64,000 bases of DNA from Bacteroidia bacterium. Its GTDB lineage: Bacteria > Bacteroidota > Bacteroidia > Bacteroidales > F082. The notes under the pieces are model-generated. The model was not told the DNA's origin and searched no databases. It saw only the letters and a program-made list of their open reading frames with translations. Positions 28,155-36,000 of this stretch are shown here, piece by piece. The position numbers were made by a program, and so were the translations under genes. Positions within the stretch are counted from its first letter, which is position 1. Each line of letters opens with the position of its first letter. The DNA is taken from the NCBI GenBank assembly GCA_021287165.1, contig JAJTAY010000013.1, positions 58,125 through 122,124 on the forward strand, given 5' to 3'.

Positions 28155-28862
28155 TTATTTTTCCATTGCTTGCGCTTTCATTACAATGGGCATTTTCTCA
28201 ATGGCATAACGCAGTGCTGTGCGCGGCATCACTGCTTTATGCTTCATTACAAATCCAAAGACTTCTTCCTGATGTGCCTGACTGGCCGATTTAAGCATCC
28301 AGCCATAGCCTTTTTGCACCATATCGTCTTTGTCGGTAAGCAGCAAACCGGCGATTTCGAAAATGTCGCCGAGAAATTTTCCCCTGCGGGCCGGAATGAT
28401 CAGGCTCACGGCCGAGGCCCTACGCGCCCATCTGTTGGGCGAGCCGGTCATTTCCTTGAGCTGCTGGATGTAGTCAGGAAACATTTCAATAAATGTTCCG
28501 ACAGTGTGATTGCAAAGCGTATCGCATGAAGCCCAGTTCGTCAGGTAATTCTCGATCCAATAATGGAAAATTGCAAAGTCGGAGGGCTCATATTGCTTCC
28601 TTACATAATACGACCAGTTGCAGGCAATGAACGATTCTTCCATATAACCTGACTGCCAGAGGTTATTGCATAAGGCAAACAGTTCCGGCTTTGATAAGTT
28701 GTTCAGCAACTTGAAATAGTGTTTGCTCAACGCTTGTACCTCGGAAGCTTTAACGCCGTACAGATGCACTTTCTCTTTAAAATATCGTTGCCCCGAAACA
28801 CGCGCTTTTTCGTCGGATTTGTTATTAAGTTCCTGACGCACAATGGCTAGAATATCGTTCAT
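28155..28862 (-). CDS. DNA alkylation repair protein (AlkD-like HEAT-repeat glycosylase fold)
   Basis: 235-residue all-helical protein of the AlkC/AlkD-type HEAT-like family, which excises alkylated bases. Markers are GVKASEVQALSKHYFK near the N-terminus, the conserved NWASCDTLCNHTVG segment containing the Trp and Asp of the active region, and NRWARRASAVSLIIPARRG. The C-terminal KDDMVQKGYGWMLKSAS helix is typical. It may be the last gene of a minus-strand group with the dynamin-like GTPase, but it has its own promoter-like box and a 73-base gap. Confidence 0.9.
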   Translation of the reverse strand: MNDILAIVRQELNNKSDEKARVSGQRYFKEKVHLYGVKASEVQALSKHYFKLLNNLSKPELFALCNNLWQSGYMEESFIACNWSYYVRKQYEPSDFAIFHYWIENYLTNWASCDTLCNHTVGTFIEMFPDYIQQLKEMTGSPNRWARRASAVSLIIPARRGKFLGDIFEIAGLLLTDKDDMVQKGYGWMLKSASQAHQEEVFGFVMKHKAVMPRTALRYAIEKMPIVMKAQAMEK

Positions 28863-28882
28863 TGACTGTTGTATTAGTTAAT

Positions 28883-28890
28883 CAAAACTA
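28883..28890 (-). promoter_or_regulatory. -7 box for the AlkD-like gene
   Basis: TAGTTTTG on the minus strand, an exact TAnnTTTG match, 20 bases before the ATG at 28862. It lies in the gap after the GTPase gene. Confidence 0.5.
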
Positions 28891-28935
28891 GCGTATTACA
28901 ATTATCTGCTATTCGTTCTCTTATCATCTTCTCCA

Positions 28936-30630
28936 TCAATTGGCTAAAGTGTTTTTCATTAAGGCTATTCTGCGGTCAATTTCCCCAATCACCAGTTCTG
29001 TTGATTGATCGTCCTTCAGCTTCAGGGCAATGGTTTCTTCCAGCAAATCGTGAATGCGGGAGTAAACGCGTTGGGCCTGTAGTTCTTCCTCAGCATTGAA
29101 GATGCGGAAAGATTCGTTTGTCTTGTAGAATATGTCCGATTTCATCCTGCCTTTGTTCACCTCAATGAGCGTTTCAATGTTAAATTTCAGAATCGACTTC
29201 ACCTTCGACCTCTTCAAGCTTATCGGCAGAAAGCGGTAAAATGAGGGCAGTTTTGGGGCTATTGATTGTCCGTCGACGTATTTAAGGAAATAAAAGGATG
29301 AATAGACATCCAGATTAAACCGGCTGCTTACCGAATCCATTGAAAGGCCAAAAAGCTCGGCGAGCATTCTGGAAAACTCGTTCAGGAAGGACTCTGAACG
29401 CGACTGATGTCTGGTTATCAACTGATTGAATTCTTCAACAATCTGTTGCTCGGTGATTAGCTTGATGTGATTTAGTCGTTCAACACAAGCTTCTGATAAA
29501 CCCTCAGATGCTGCTCTGAGGCTTTCGTTCTTGAAAGTTAATTCGTCGAGGGAGCGGTCAATCTGTTTATTCAATTCGCTGGTGAGATCTTTAAGCATGC
29601 TTTCGGCTTTGACCAGTTTGCCTGTCACAATCATGTCCAGCTGACCCTTGACTAATATGTCGAATTCATGGCGGGTTTCGGTCATTAGCTCCATTGAGCG
29701 CCTGAGCGATTCCTGTTTTTGCTCAATTTCCTTCAGCGGCATTTTTATGGCTTCAAGCTGAATCTTAAGCAGCTGAAGTATTTCGGCTATGATGTCATTG
29801 AGTCTTTTGCTTCCGGTTTGCAGCAAAATCTCATCTTTATTGTTTTCAATCATTCGTTTAATTACATCGGCCAGCATTCCGATGTTTCCTTCCTCACTGT
29901 TCAAGCCGGCGAGCTTACACGATATGGGAATTATTTCAATGGTATCTTCTTCCTGTTCAACGGTTTCTGCTATTACTTTTCTGTTGAATGCTGTCAGTTT
30001 TTCAAGTTTTTCTTTCTCAAGCAGATCGGTTTTGTTGATAACATAAATAATTTTCGGAACCCTTGTCTTTAGGTTTGTCAGAAATTCGGCATCAGTTTTC
30101 GATATAGGACTGTCGGTGCTAAGCACAAAAATTGCGGCATCTATACGGGAAATGTAGTGGTAGGTAGTTTCAGTATTGTGCTCGAAAACCGATCCAAGAC
30201 CTGGCGTGTCGACAATGCTACATGTTTTTAACAGTTCCGAGTGGTTGGTGTAAACTTTGATAAGCGAAACCTGCTTTGCATTTCCTGGATTTTCTTCTTC
30301 CGAGACGTATTGCGAAATCTCATTTAAAGCAATGGGGGCGGTTTGGTTGTCATTAAACACTACTTCGCATCGCGTAGATTCAGCATGCTCGAAAAGGGTG
30401 ATCGCCGCTGTAACCGGAGTAACCCCCACGGGTGCCATTTGTTGACCAATAAGGGCGTTGATTACCGAAGATTTGCCCCGCTTAAAGAGTCCTGTGATTA
30501 CCAGATTAAACTGATTGGTCGCCAGTTTTCCTTCTAATTCATCCAGCTCCTTTGATAGATGACGTAGCGCCAGATCACCGGAATGTTCCCTGACGAATTT
30601 AATTTTCTCCTGAAGGCCAAGACTGTTCAT
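28936..30630 (-). CDS. Bacterial dynamin-like GTPase
   Basis: 564-residue large GTPase of the dynamin superfamily. The G1 loop is GLFKRGKSS (about residues 44-52), followed by a switch I Thr in PVTAAIT. G3 is DTPGLGSV and G4 is NKTD. Long coiled-coil helices (about 260-430) form the stalk. A hydrophobic patch around FSRMLAELFGLSMDSV and FYFLKYVDGQS could be the membrane paddle, but no true membrane segment is evident. Bacterial dynamin-like proteins remodel or protect membranes and often act in pairs. ATG 30630 starts 2 bases after the stop of the 133-residue gene, so the two are coupled. Confidence 0.88.
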   Translation of the reverse strand: MNSLGLQEKIKFVREHSGDLALRHLSKELDELEGKLATNQFNLVITGLFKRGKSSVINALIGQQMAPVGVTPVTAAITLFEHAESTRCEVVFNDNQTAPIALNEISQYVSEEENPGNAKQVSLIKVYTNHSELLKTCSIVDTPGLGSVFEHNTETTYHYISRIDAAIFVLSTDSPISKTDAEFLTNLKTRVPKIIYVINKTDLLEKEKLEKLTAFNRKVIAETVEQEEDTIEIIPISCKLAGLNSEEGNIGMLADVIKRMIENNKDEILLQTGSKRLNDIIAEILQLLKIQLEAIKMPLKEIEQKQESLRRSMELMTETRHEFDILVKGQLDMIVTGKLVKAESMLKDLTSELNKQIDRSLDELTFKNESLRAASEGLSEACVERLNHIKLITEQQIVEEFNQLITRHQSRSESFLNEFSRMLAELFGLSMDSVSSRFNLDVYSSFYFLKYVDGQSIAPKLPSFYRFLPISLKRSKVKSILKFNIETLIEVNKGRMKSDIFYKTNESFRIFNAEEELQAQRVYSRIHDLLEETIALKLKDDQSTELVIGEIDRRIALMKNTLAN

Positions 30631-30632
30631 GG

Positions 30633-31034
30633 TCAAACCTTGTTTACCATTTCCTGAAGCCTTTTAATGTCATTATCAAACTCTTGCGCATATTCTTTGG
30701 GGAATGGACCATAGCCTTTCATTCCCCTTGCATTTGTGCCCGACAATATTTCCCATATCTTGGATTTGCGCGAGTCGATAAACCGGCTCATCATCGAATG
30801 CTGCGCACTCAGCTCATACTTTTTGTGCAGGTGCTCTATCATTTGCTTTGCTAAAGCAATGTTTTCTATTGTTGAACGATAAGCATGCTCAGGAACATCG
30901 ACTTCCATTTTATACATAAACCCGTCATCGGGATGGGTTAGCGCCTGTTCAATCTCATCCAGAAGTTTTTCAACAATGTATAGTGAGGATGAAAGTGATC
31001 GCCGGTGATTGTCGGGCAGAATGATTTTTTCCAT
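30633..31034 (-). CDS. Small helical protein coupled to the dynamin-like GTPase
   Basis: 133 residues, predicted almost wholly helical, soluble, without known motifs. The N-terminal half has SLYIVEKLLDEIEQAL and a conserved-looking acidic patch; the C-terminal half has GMKGYGPFPKEYAQEFDNDIKRLQEMV. I do not recognise the family. It lies 6 bases after the HAD gene and 2 bases before the GTPase, which suggests a stoichiometric partner or adaptor of the GTPase (inference). Confidence 0.7.
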   Translation of the reverse strand: MEKIILPDNHRRSLSSSLYIVEKLLDEIEQALTHPDDGFMYKMEVDVPEHAYRSTIENIALAKQMIEHLHKKYELSAQHSMMSRFIDSRKSKIWEILSGTNARGMKGYGPFPKEYAQEFDNDIKRLQEMVNKV

Positions 31035-31040
31035 GGCTGT

Positions 31041-31511
31041 CTATTTACGTAGGGTGGCAGCGATGCGTAATGGTTTGGATATTAGGTTTAAAGCGTCGAT
31101 AATTGTTGGGCATACAATGTGGCAGTTTTCGATCAGTCCTGCAAACATGCCCTCGTTCTGGAGTAAGGCAATGGAAAGTGCAGCACGGCGGAGCATGAGC
31201 ATGTCGTTGCGGCCATTACCCATGGCAATCACTTCATCACTGCCCAGATTAATGACATAGTCTTCTTTTTGAACATCCTGATTCTCGGGCTTCAGTATTT
31301 CAAGGCGAAGACCAATGCCAGCCAGCTCGCGGGTGGCCGAGCCGAAAGTGTCGGCTGTAAGCACGTGAATTTCAAGTTTCTGACCTAAAAGTAATAAATG
31401 CTCTTTCACGCCGGGAATCAGATACCCGTCGATTGCAAGCGTTCCGTTGAAGTCGAGAACGAGGTGTTTTGCTTTTATTGTTTTATTGCCAGGAATTTCG
31501 ATTATGATCAT
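31041..31511 (-). CDS. HAD-family phosphatase-like protein (soluble P-type-ATPase-like, COG4087 type)
   Basis: 156-residue HAD-superfamily protein. The first motif is DFNGTLA: the nucleophile Asp is present, but the usual second Asp (DxD) is Asn, as in P-type ATPases (DKTGT) and their soluble relatives. Motif II is the T of VLTADTFG, and motif IV is AMGNGRNDMLMLRRA. It is shorter than typical HAD phosphatases and has no cap. ATG 31511 gives the expected start just before the beta strand of motif I. The natural substrate is unknown. It heads the three-gene group with the small helical protein and the GTPase. Confidence 0.82.
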   Translation of the reverse strand: MIIIEIPGNKTIKAKHLVLDFNGTLAIDGYLIPGVKEHLLLLGQKLEIHVLTADTFGSATRELAGIGLRLEILKPENQDVQKEDYVINLGSDEVIAMGNGRNDMLMLRRAALSIALLQNEGMFAGLIENCHIVCPTIIDALNLISKPLRIAATLRK

Positions 31512-31596
31512 GTTTATTGCATATCGTCCGAAAACCGTAAAAAACATTGCCATTAAACCAATGTATGGTCTTTGCAATTTAGTAAATTTATGAAAA

Positions 31597-31753
31597 AAGA
31601 GGCTGTCTTAAAAAATCAAAACGAAACATAATTCTACACTGCGAGACATTGAGCCGACTCTGTGAGACACTGTGATTCAGTTCAGTATAAGTTTCACAGG
31701 GTTTCAAAGTGTTTCACTCATAGTTGGGCAAAAGATTTTTGAGACAGCCTCTT
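31597..31753. mobile_element. 157-bp MITE-like element with IS-type terminal inverted repeats
   Basis: The ends are AAGAGGCTGTCTTAAAAAATC and, read inward from the right, AAGAGGCTGTCTCAAAAATC: one substitution and one extra A over about 20 bases. GAGGCTGTCTCAAAA resembles ends that I recall from IS1182-type and related elements. There is no coding capacity. A nested imperfect inverted repeat lies inside (31662-31675 against 31704-31717, 12 of 14 matching). No clear target duplication flanks it. It sits in the gap between enolase and the HAD gene, 16 bases after the enolase stop codon. Confidence 0.7.
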
Positions 31754-31769
31754 CTGCGTGCATTGAGCA

Positions 31770-33050
31770 TCAGGCATTCTTAAACGCTTTTTTGCCGGCA
31801 AATGCCGAAGCTTTGCCAAGTTCGCGTTCGATGCGCATAAGCTGGTTGAACTTTTCGATACGTTCGCCACGGCAGCCACTTCCTGTTTTCAGGTGTCCGG
31901 CATTGACTGCCACGGTGAGGTCGGCTATGAAACTATCCACTGTTTCGCCACTGCGGTGCGATACAAAGCAGTTGTAGCCGTTTCGGTAGGCCATCTCTAT
32001 GGTTTCCAGTGTTTCGGTAACGGTACCTATCTGATTGAGCTTGATGAGAATGGAGTTTCCTACACCTCTTTCAATCCCTTCTTTCAGGATAGCTTTATTG
32101 GTACAAAAGATATCGTCACCCACAATCTCAATTTTGCTGCCAAGGGCTTTTGTTAGGTTTTCCCAGCCATGCCAGTCGTTTTCGGCCAGGCCGTCTTCAA
32201 GAAGCACAATGGGGTATTGGTTTACCCAGCTTTCCCACAGCTTGATCATATCGTCGCTCGAAACCAGCATGCCGCTGCTTTTGAACATTTTATACTTTCC
32301 GTCATCCCACATTTCGCTTGTGGCGGGGTCGAGACAAAGGCTGACATGATTTCCGGGCTGATAACCTGCCTTGACAATGGCTTCGAGGATTACTTCCACC
32401 GCTTCCTCGTTCGATTTTAGGTCGGGTGCAAAGCCGCCTTCGTCGCCCACTCCGGTGCTATAACCTTTAGCTTTCAGCACGCCTTTGAGGGTGTGAAACA
32501 CTTCGATGCCCATGCGAATTGCTTCGCGAAACGATTCTGCTCCATGGGGCGCGATCATAAATTCCTGGAAGTCAACGTTATTGTCGGCATGTTTTCCACC
32601 ATTGATGATGTTCATGCATGGAACTGGCAGCAGGTGGGCATTGCTGCCCCCCAAATATTGATAAAGGGGTGTGCCGGCACTCTGGGCTTCGGCCCTGGCA
32701 TAAGCCATCGAAACGCCCAGAATGGCATTTGCACCAAGTTTCGACTTGTTGGCAGTGCCATCGAGACCAATCAGAAAATAGTCGAGTGCCCGCTGACTAT
32801 CAAAGTACCTGCCAACCAGCTCGTTGGCAATGATAAAGTTGACGTTTTCTACGGCCTTAAGCACGCCTTTACCGCCATAGCGCTTTTTGTCGCCGTCGCG
32901 CATTTCGTAGGCTTCGCGCTCGCCTGTAGAGGCCCCGCTGGGCACCATGGCGCGTGCCTGCGAGCCGTCTTCGAGCATCAGTTCAACTTCGACGGTTGGG
33001 TTGCCTCTCGAATCGAGGATTTCGAAGGCTTCGAGATCGGTAATTTTCAT
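31770..33050 (-). CDS. eno: Enolase
   Basis: 426-residue enolase that converts 2-phosphoglycerate to phosphoenolpyruvate. Family landmarks are intact: the N-terminal [13 protein letters not shown], the Ser loop [28 protein letters not shown], the metal ligands in GDDIFCTNK, the catalytic lysine region [10 protein letters not shown], and SHRSGETVD. The signature near the C-terminus reads [17 protein letters not shown], a slight variant of the common KTGAPCRSER form. It is monocistronic on the minus strand. The MITE-like element lies immediately downstream and may affect transcription end. Confidence 0.97.
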   Translation of the reverse strand: MKITDLEAFEILDSRGNPTVEVELMLEDGSQARAMVPSGASTGEREAYEMRDGDKKRYGGKGVLKAVENVNFIIANELVGRYFDSQRALDYFLIGLDGTANKSKLGANAILGVSMAYARAEAQSAGTPLYQYLGGSNAHLLPVPCMNIINGGKHADNNVDFQEFMIAPHGAESFREAIRMGIEVFHTLKGVLKAKGYSTGVGDEGGFAPDLKSNEEAVEVILEAIVKAGYQPGNHVSLCLDPATSEMWDDGKYKMFKSSGMLVSSDDMIKLWESWVNQYPIVLLEDGLAENDWHGWENLTKALGSKIEIVGDDIFCTNKAILKEGIERGVGNSILIKLNQIGTVTETLETIEMAYRNGYNCFVSHRSGETVDSFIADLTVAVNAGHLKTGSGCRGERIEKFNQLMRIERELGKASAFAGKKAFKNA

Positions 33051-33735
33051 AATGAGTAAATTTAAAGGTTCGTTATATTTTTTTCAAGCTAACTATTAAG
33101 TAGTTGGACATGCACCAGTGCACCCATAATACAGTTGTTTCCAGCTGAAGTTTAGCTGACAGTTTCAGCTTATTGTTTAATGCTGTGGCAGTTTCATCCA
33201 TAATGATGCCTCAAACCAAATGTTTTCCATGCCATAAAGTATTTTGAGCGAAGTTTTGAGCAGTTTTTTCTTTCTGGGAAAATGTTTGCCAACTGATCAT
33301 TGAATTTTGGGCTGCAACAATGCAATACGCCTCAACCCAGTATGGCAGAGGACAATCCAATAAAGTTCCGAATGAATTTTTCACCGTCGCTCCGCCTGAA
33401 AAAATGCGGTTTTCCGACCGATCTCCCGGTAATACAACCATAGTTGTGTAAGTCAATCCGGTAGCAAACTCAAAGTTACCTAATATAATCTGCAGCGTAT
33501 GGTTAATTTTTCCGAAAATTTGCTTAAAGGAAAGATATATATTGCTATTGTATTGTATTTCAGTGTTATAAATCATTATTTTTACTCAAGGCCAGTTTAA
33601 TTTCGAAAACGAATATCTGGCTTACGAAAAGAGTGAAGAGTAAAAGCGAGTAATATTGGCGCTTGCACGGTATGTGTAATGCAAAATAGGTTACTCGCCG
33701 AGGGAAAGCATGTCCAAACGCCTTATGATGCGTTT
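33051..33735. other. Gene-poor gap with one doubtful open frame
   Basis: About 685 bases between enolase and the methyltransferase gene. A 121-codon minus-strand frame (33211-33576) is open, but its start, composition and lack of recognisable structure do not support a gene; it may be a decayed or repetitive fragment. I see no tRNA, terminator or clear promoter here. Confidence 0.4.
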
Positions 33736-34410
33736 TTACCACAGGTATGGAATCAGGTTGTAGCGCGTTATTTTGGAATATTCCACATATCCTGGCAACT
33801 CGTCCATCAAGCTTCGATCTTCAAGTACAGTTCTGATAATCAACAATATTAGCGCGGCAGCTGTTGGAATAATACTCCAGATTGAGGTTGTAATTAACGG
33901 GACTGCAGACAGTGAGAGAAAAGTTCCGAGATAGCCCGGATGCCGGATTATCCGGTACAATCCCTTGTCGCACACCTTATGACCCCTGTCTTTCTGAATT
34001 CTTACAACCGTAGAGAAAAAAGTATTCTGTTTTCTGGCAATAACGAAAAGAAGCTGTCCTGAAAGGAAAATGACTACTCCGGCAAGACTGTACAGCCAGT
34101 TAAAATCATGTGTTGGGTTAAATCGTCCGGAATCCAGGCCTGCTGCAATGACAATAAGCAGATAAGAAAGTGCAGAAAGACCCAAAATGAGTTTGTCCCA
34201 TGATTTGATGCCTTCCCCAGGTTTTGAGCGTTCATTGGCCAGCCCAATATCCTGCGCGATCCAGAGGGAGTTTAAAATCGTTGCTAACACATTGGCCGAC
34301 AGAAATACCCATCCTTGGAGATAATTTGTTGTTCCGGCAAACAAAAATAAGATAGCCGAGAAAATAGTGTTGGTAATCAACCCTTTAATGAATACTTTAA
34401 CAGTTTCCAT
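33736..34410 (-). CDS. PEMT/ICMT-like membrane methyltransferase family protein
   Basis: 224-residue polytopic membrane protein with about five or six hydrophobic segments. The C-terminal part carries the isoprenylcysteine/phospholipid methyltransferase pattern KGLYRIIRHPGYLGTF (SAM-binding RHPxY core) and ends with ...EDRSLMDELPGYVEYSKITRYNLIPYLW, where the Glu and the Y-x-x-Y-x-x-x-x-R/P pattern are typical. It is expected to methylate a lipid or small hydrophobic acceptor at the membrane; the substrate is unknown. It stands alone. Confidence 0.82.
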   Translation of the reverse strand: METVKVFIKGLITNTIFSAILFLFAGTTNYLQGWVFLSANVLATILNSLWIAQDIGLANERSKPGEGIKSWDKLILGLSALSYLLIVIAAGLDSGRFNPTHDFNWLYSLAGVVIFLSGQLLFVIARKQNTFFSTVVRIQKDRGHKVCDKGLYRIIRHPGYLGTFLSLSAVPLITTSIWSIIPTAAALILLIIRTVLEDRSLMDELPGYVEYSKITRYNLIPYLW

Positions 34411-34841
34411 AACGGCAAGGTTTATAAAATGATTTGAATTTCAGAAGCAAAACAAAGGCGGGGCTACAACAAGCTGCACTGGTATCTACCAGACCCGGTG
34501 CGGGGATAATAACCCCTTGATAGCCAATTGCAAAAGACATGGCCAAAAGTGCCACTATAAATGAAAACAAATTTACGTACAAACATGAGGCATTAACCCA
34601 AATCTGATCGGTTTAATCGCATGATTTGGGTTGAAAGAGTCTTCAGCATAATTAATACACTGTGGCTGTTAATATTACGCATTAACCATAATTTAAGAAG
34701 ATAGCGTTCGTGTATTATTTTGGCTGGGTAAGGTGGTATTTATTTTCTTGCCACAATTTTCAGGTTATTGGCCAGCGCTCTCAGGACAAATGTATTGTTA
34801 ATAACAATATGCTGATAACCAGTCTTTTAGTTGTAAAATCA
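34411..34841. other. Intergenic region, no gene recognised
   Basis: AT-rich sequence between the divergent methyltransferase and LamG genes. A 61-codon minus-strand frame overlaps the start of the methyltransferase gene, but no further evidence supports it. The LamG promoter lies at the right end. Confidence 0.4.
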
Positions 34842-34873
34842 ATTGCTTATCGCATCAGTCTGTATTATCTTTG
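34842..34873 (+). promoter_or_regulatory. Promoter of the LamG-protein gene
   Basis: ATTG (34842-34845), a 20-base spacer, then TATCTTTG (34866-34873), an exact TAnnTTTG match. The distance to ATG 34901 is 27 bases. Because the -7 box overlaps the earlier in-frame start at 34871, the start must be 34901. Confidence 0.65.
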
Positions 34874-34900
34874 ATGGACAAACCAAAAAACAAAACACAT

Positions 34901-35890
34901 ATGAAAAAGCTTTACATTTCGCTATGTTTGGCTTTGCTGCTCGTACCAGGTGTGCGCTGCCCGGGCCAAAATCCAATAGCTTACTACCCGTTTACGGGAA
35001 ATGCCAACGATGCCAGTGGGAACAATTTAAATGGCACCCTGTATGGTAATCCGTTGCTTACCACTGATTTGCACGGAACTCCCAACAGCGCTTATCTGTT
35101 TAATGGAAACGATGATTATATCAGTCTTGGGGACAGTCCAATCCTAAAACCGACTTCGGCGGTTTCCCTCTCATTATTTGCCTATAGTTCCAGCTGGGCC
35201 GGATATATCAACGATGCGGCACTCGCTGGCAATACGCAAAGTGGTGGCTATGAGTTATATATGGATAGCGGTATCCTCAAGGCTTATGCCCGTCGCAATG
35301 GAATTTATGGCATTGCGCAGTATAGCATTGCCTCGCTTTCGGCAGGGTGGCACCATTTTGCCATGACGTTTGATGGCCGATACACAATTTTATATATCGA
35401 TGGGGTGGCGGTCAATACTAATGATGCCGGTGCAACTTATCCACTTCAATATGGTACTCCCGGTAATCATACTTTAATTGGTGCTGAAGCGGGCAGCGTA
35501 ATGACAGAGGGCGACTATTTTAACGGAAAAATCGATGAGGTACGTTTCTATAACATTGCACTAACGCCTGCTCAAATTGCCAGCTTGTATACCTCTGCCC
35601 TAGGCCTGGATCAACTCATCTCAGATCCATTTGTTTTTAAGACTTATGTAGATGAAACTGCAAACGAGCTGGTTATTTCGCTGAGCCTGAACGGATCTGT
35701 GATGATCGACATCCTGCTGTACGATATTCTCGGAAATCAAATTGGATTTATTGCGCCTGAACAATATTTATCGGGTGCACGAAAGTTTCGATACAAGCTG
35801 GATGGACTTCGGCCTTCTGTTTATCTCTGCACGATTAATTCGGGAAATTTTTCCAGAACGAGAAAGTTTGCCGTCGTTAAAGAGCGCTAA
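34901..35890 (+). CDS. Secreted LamG/concanavalin-like domain protein with T9SS-type C-terminus
   Basis: 329-residue exported protein. The signal peptide is MKKLYISLCLALLLVPGVRCPGQ. A LamG-3 (concanavalin A-like) domain follows from about residue 25 to 235: AYYPFTGNANDASGNNLNG at the start, then GWHHFAMTFDG and KIDEVRFYNIALTPAQI at the end. The last ~80 residues (VMIDILLYDILGNQI ... LDGLRPSVYLCTINSG ... RTRKFAVVK) match the pattern of a T9SS type A sorting domain, though divergent. It is probably a surface or released carbohydrate-binding protein exported by the PorQ-containing system. It is convergent with the glycosidase-like gene. Confidence 0.85.
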   Translation: MKKLYISLCLALLLVPGVRCPGQNPIAYYPFTGNANDASGNNLNGTLYGNPLLTTDLHGTPNSAYLFNGNDDYISLGDSPILKPTSAVSLSLFAYSSSWAGYINDAALAGNTQSGGYELYMDSGILKAYARRNGIYGIAQYSIASLSAGWHHFAMTFDGRYTILYIDGVAVNTNDAGATYPLQYGTPGNHTLIGAEAGSVMTEGDYFNGKIDEVRFYNIALTPAQIASLYTSALGLDQLISDPFVFKTYVDETANELVISLSLNGSVMIDILLYDILGNQIGFIAPEQYLSGARKFRYKLDGLRPSVYLCTINSGNFSRTRKFAVVKER

Positions 35891-36000
35891 ACTGGTCGTC
35901 CCGGTATGTAGATTCTGGTCAAAGTTATCACTAGCCAGTCATCATTTTTTGTTTCAAAAAGCAATGGTCTGCATGTGGCGGTTGGTTTCTTCGCCAGATT

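Noticed and set aside
28936..31034. GTPase and small protein as a toxin-antitoxin pair
   Set aside because: No toxin fold or antitoxin DNA-binding motif is visible in either; a partner/adaptor role is simpler.
34397..34582. 61-codon hydrophobic minus-strand frame
   Set aside because: Overlaps the methyltransferase start and has only chance hydrophobicity at its N-terminus; not enough to call.
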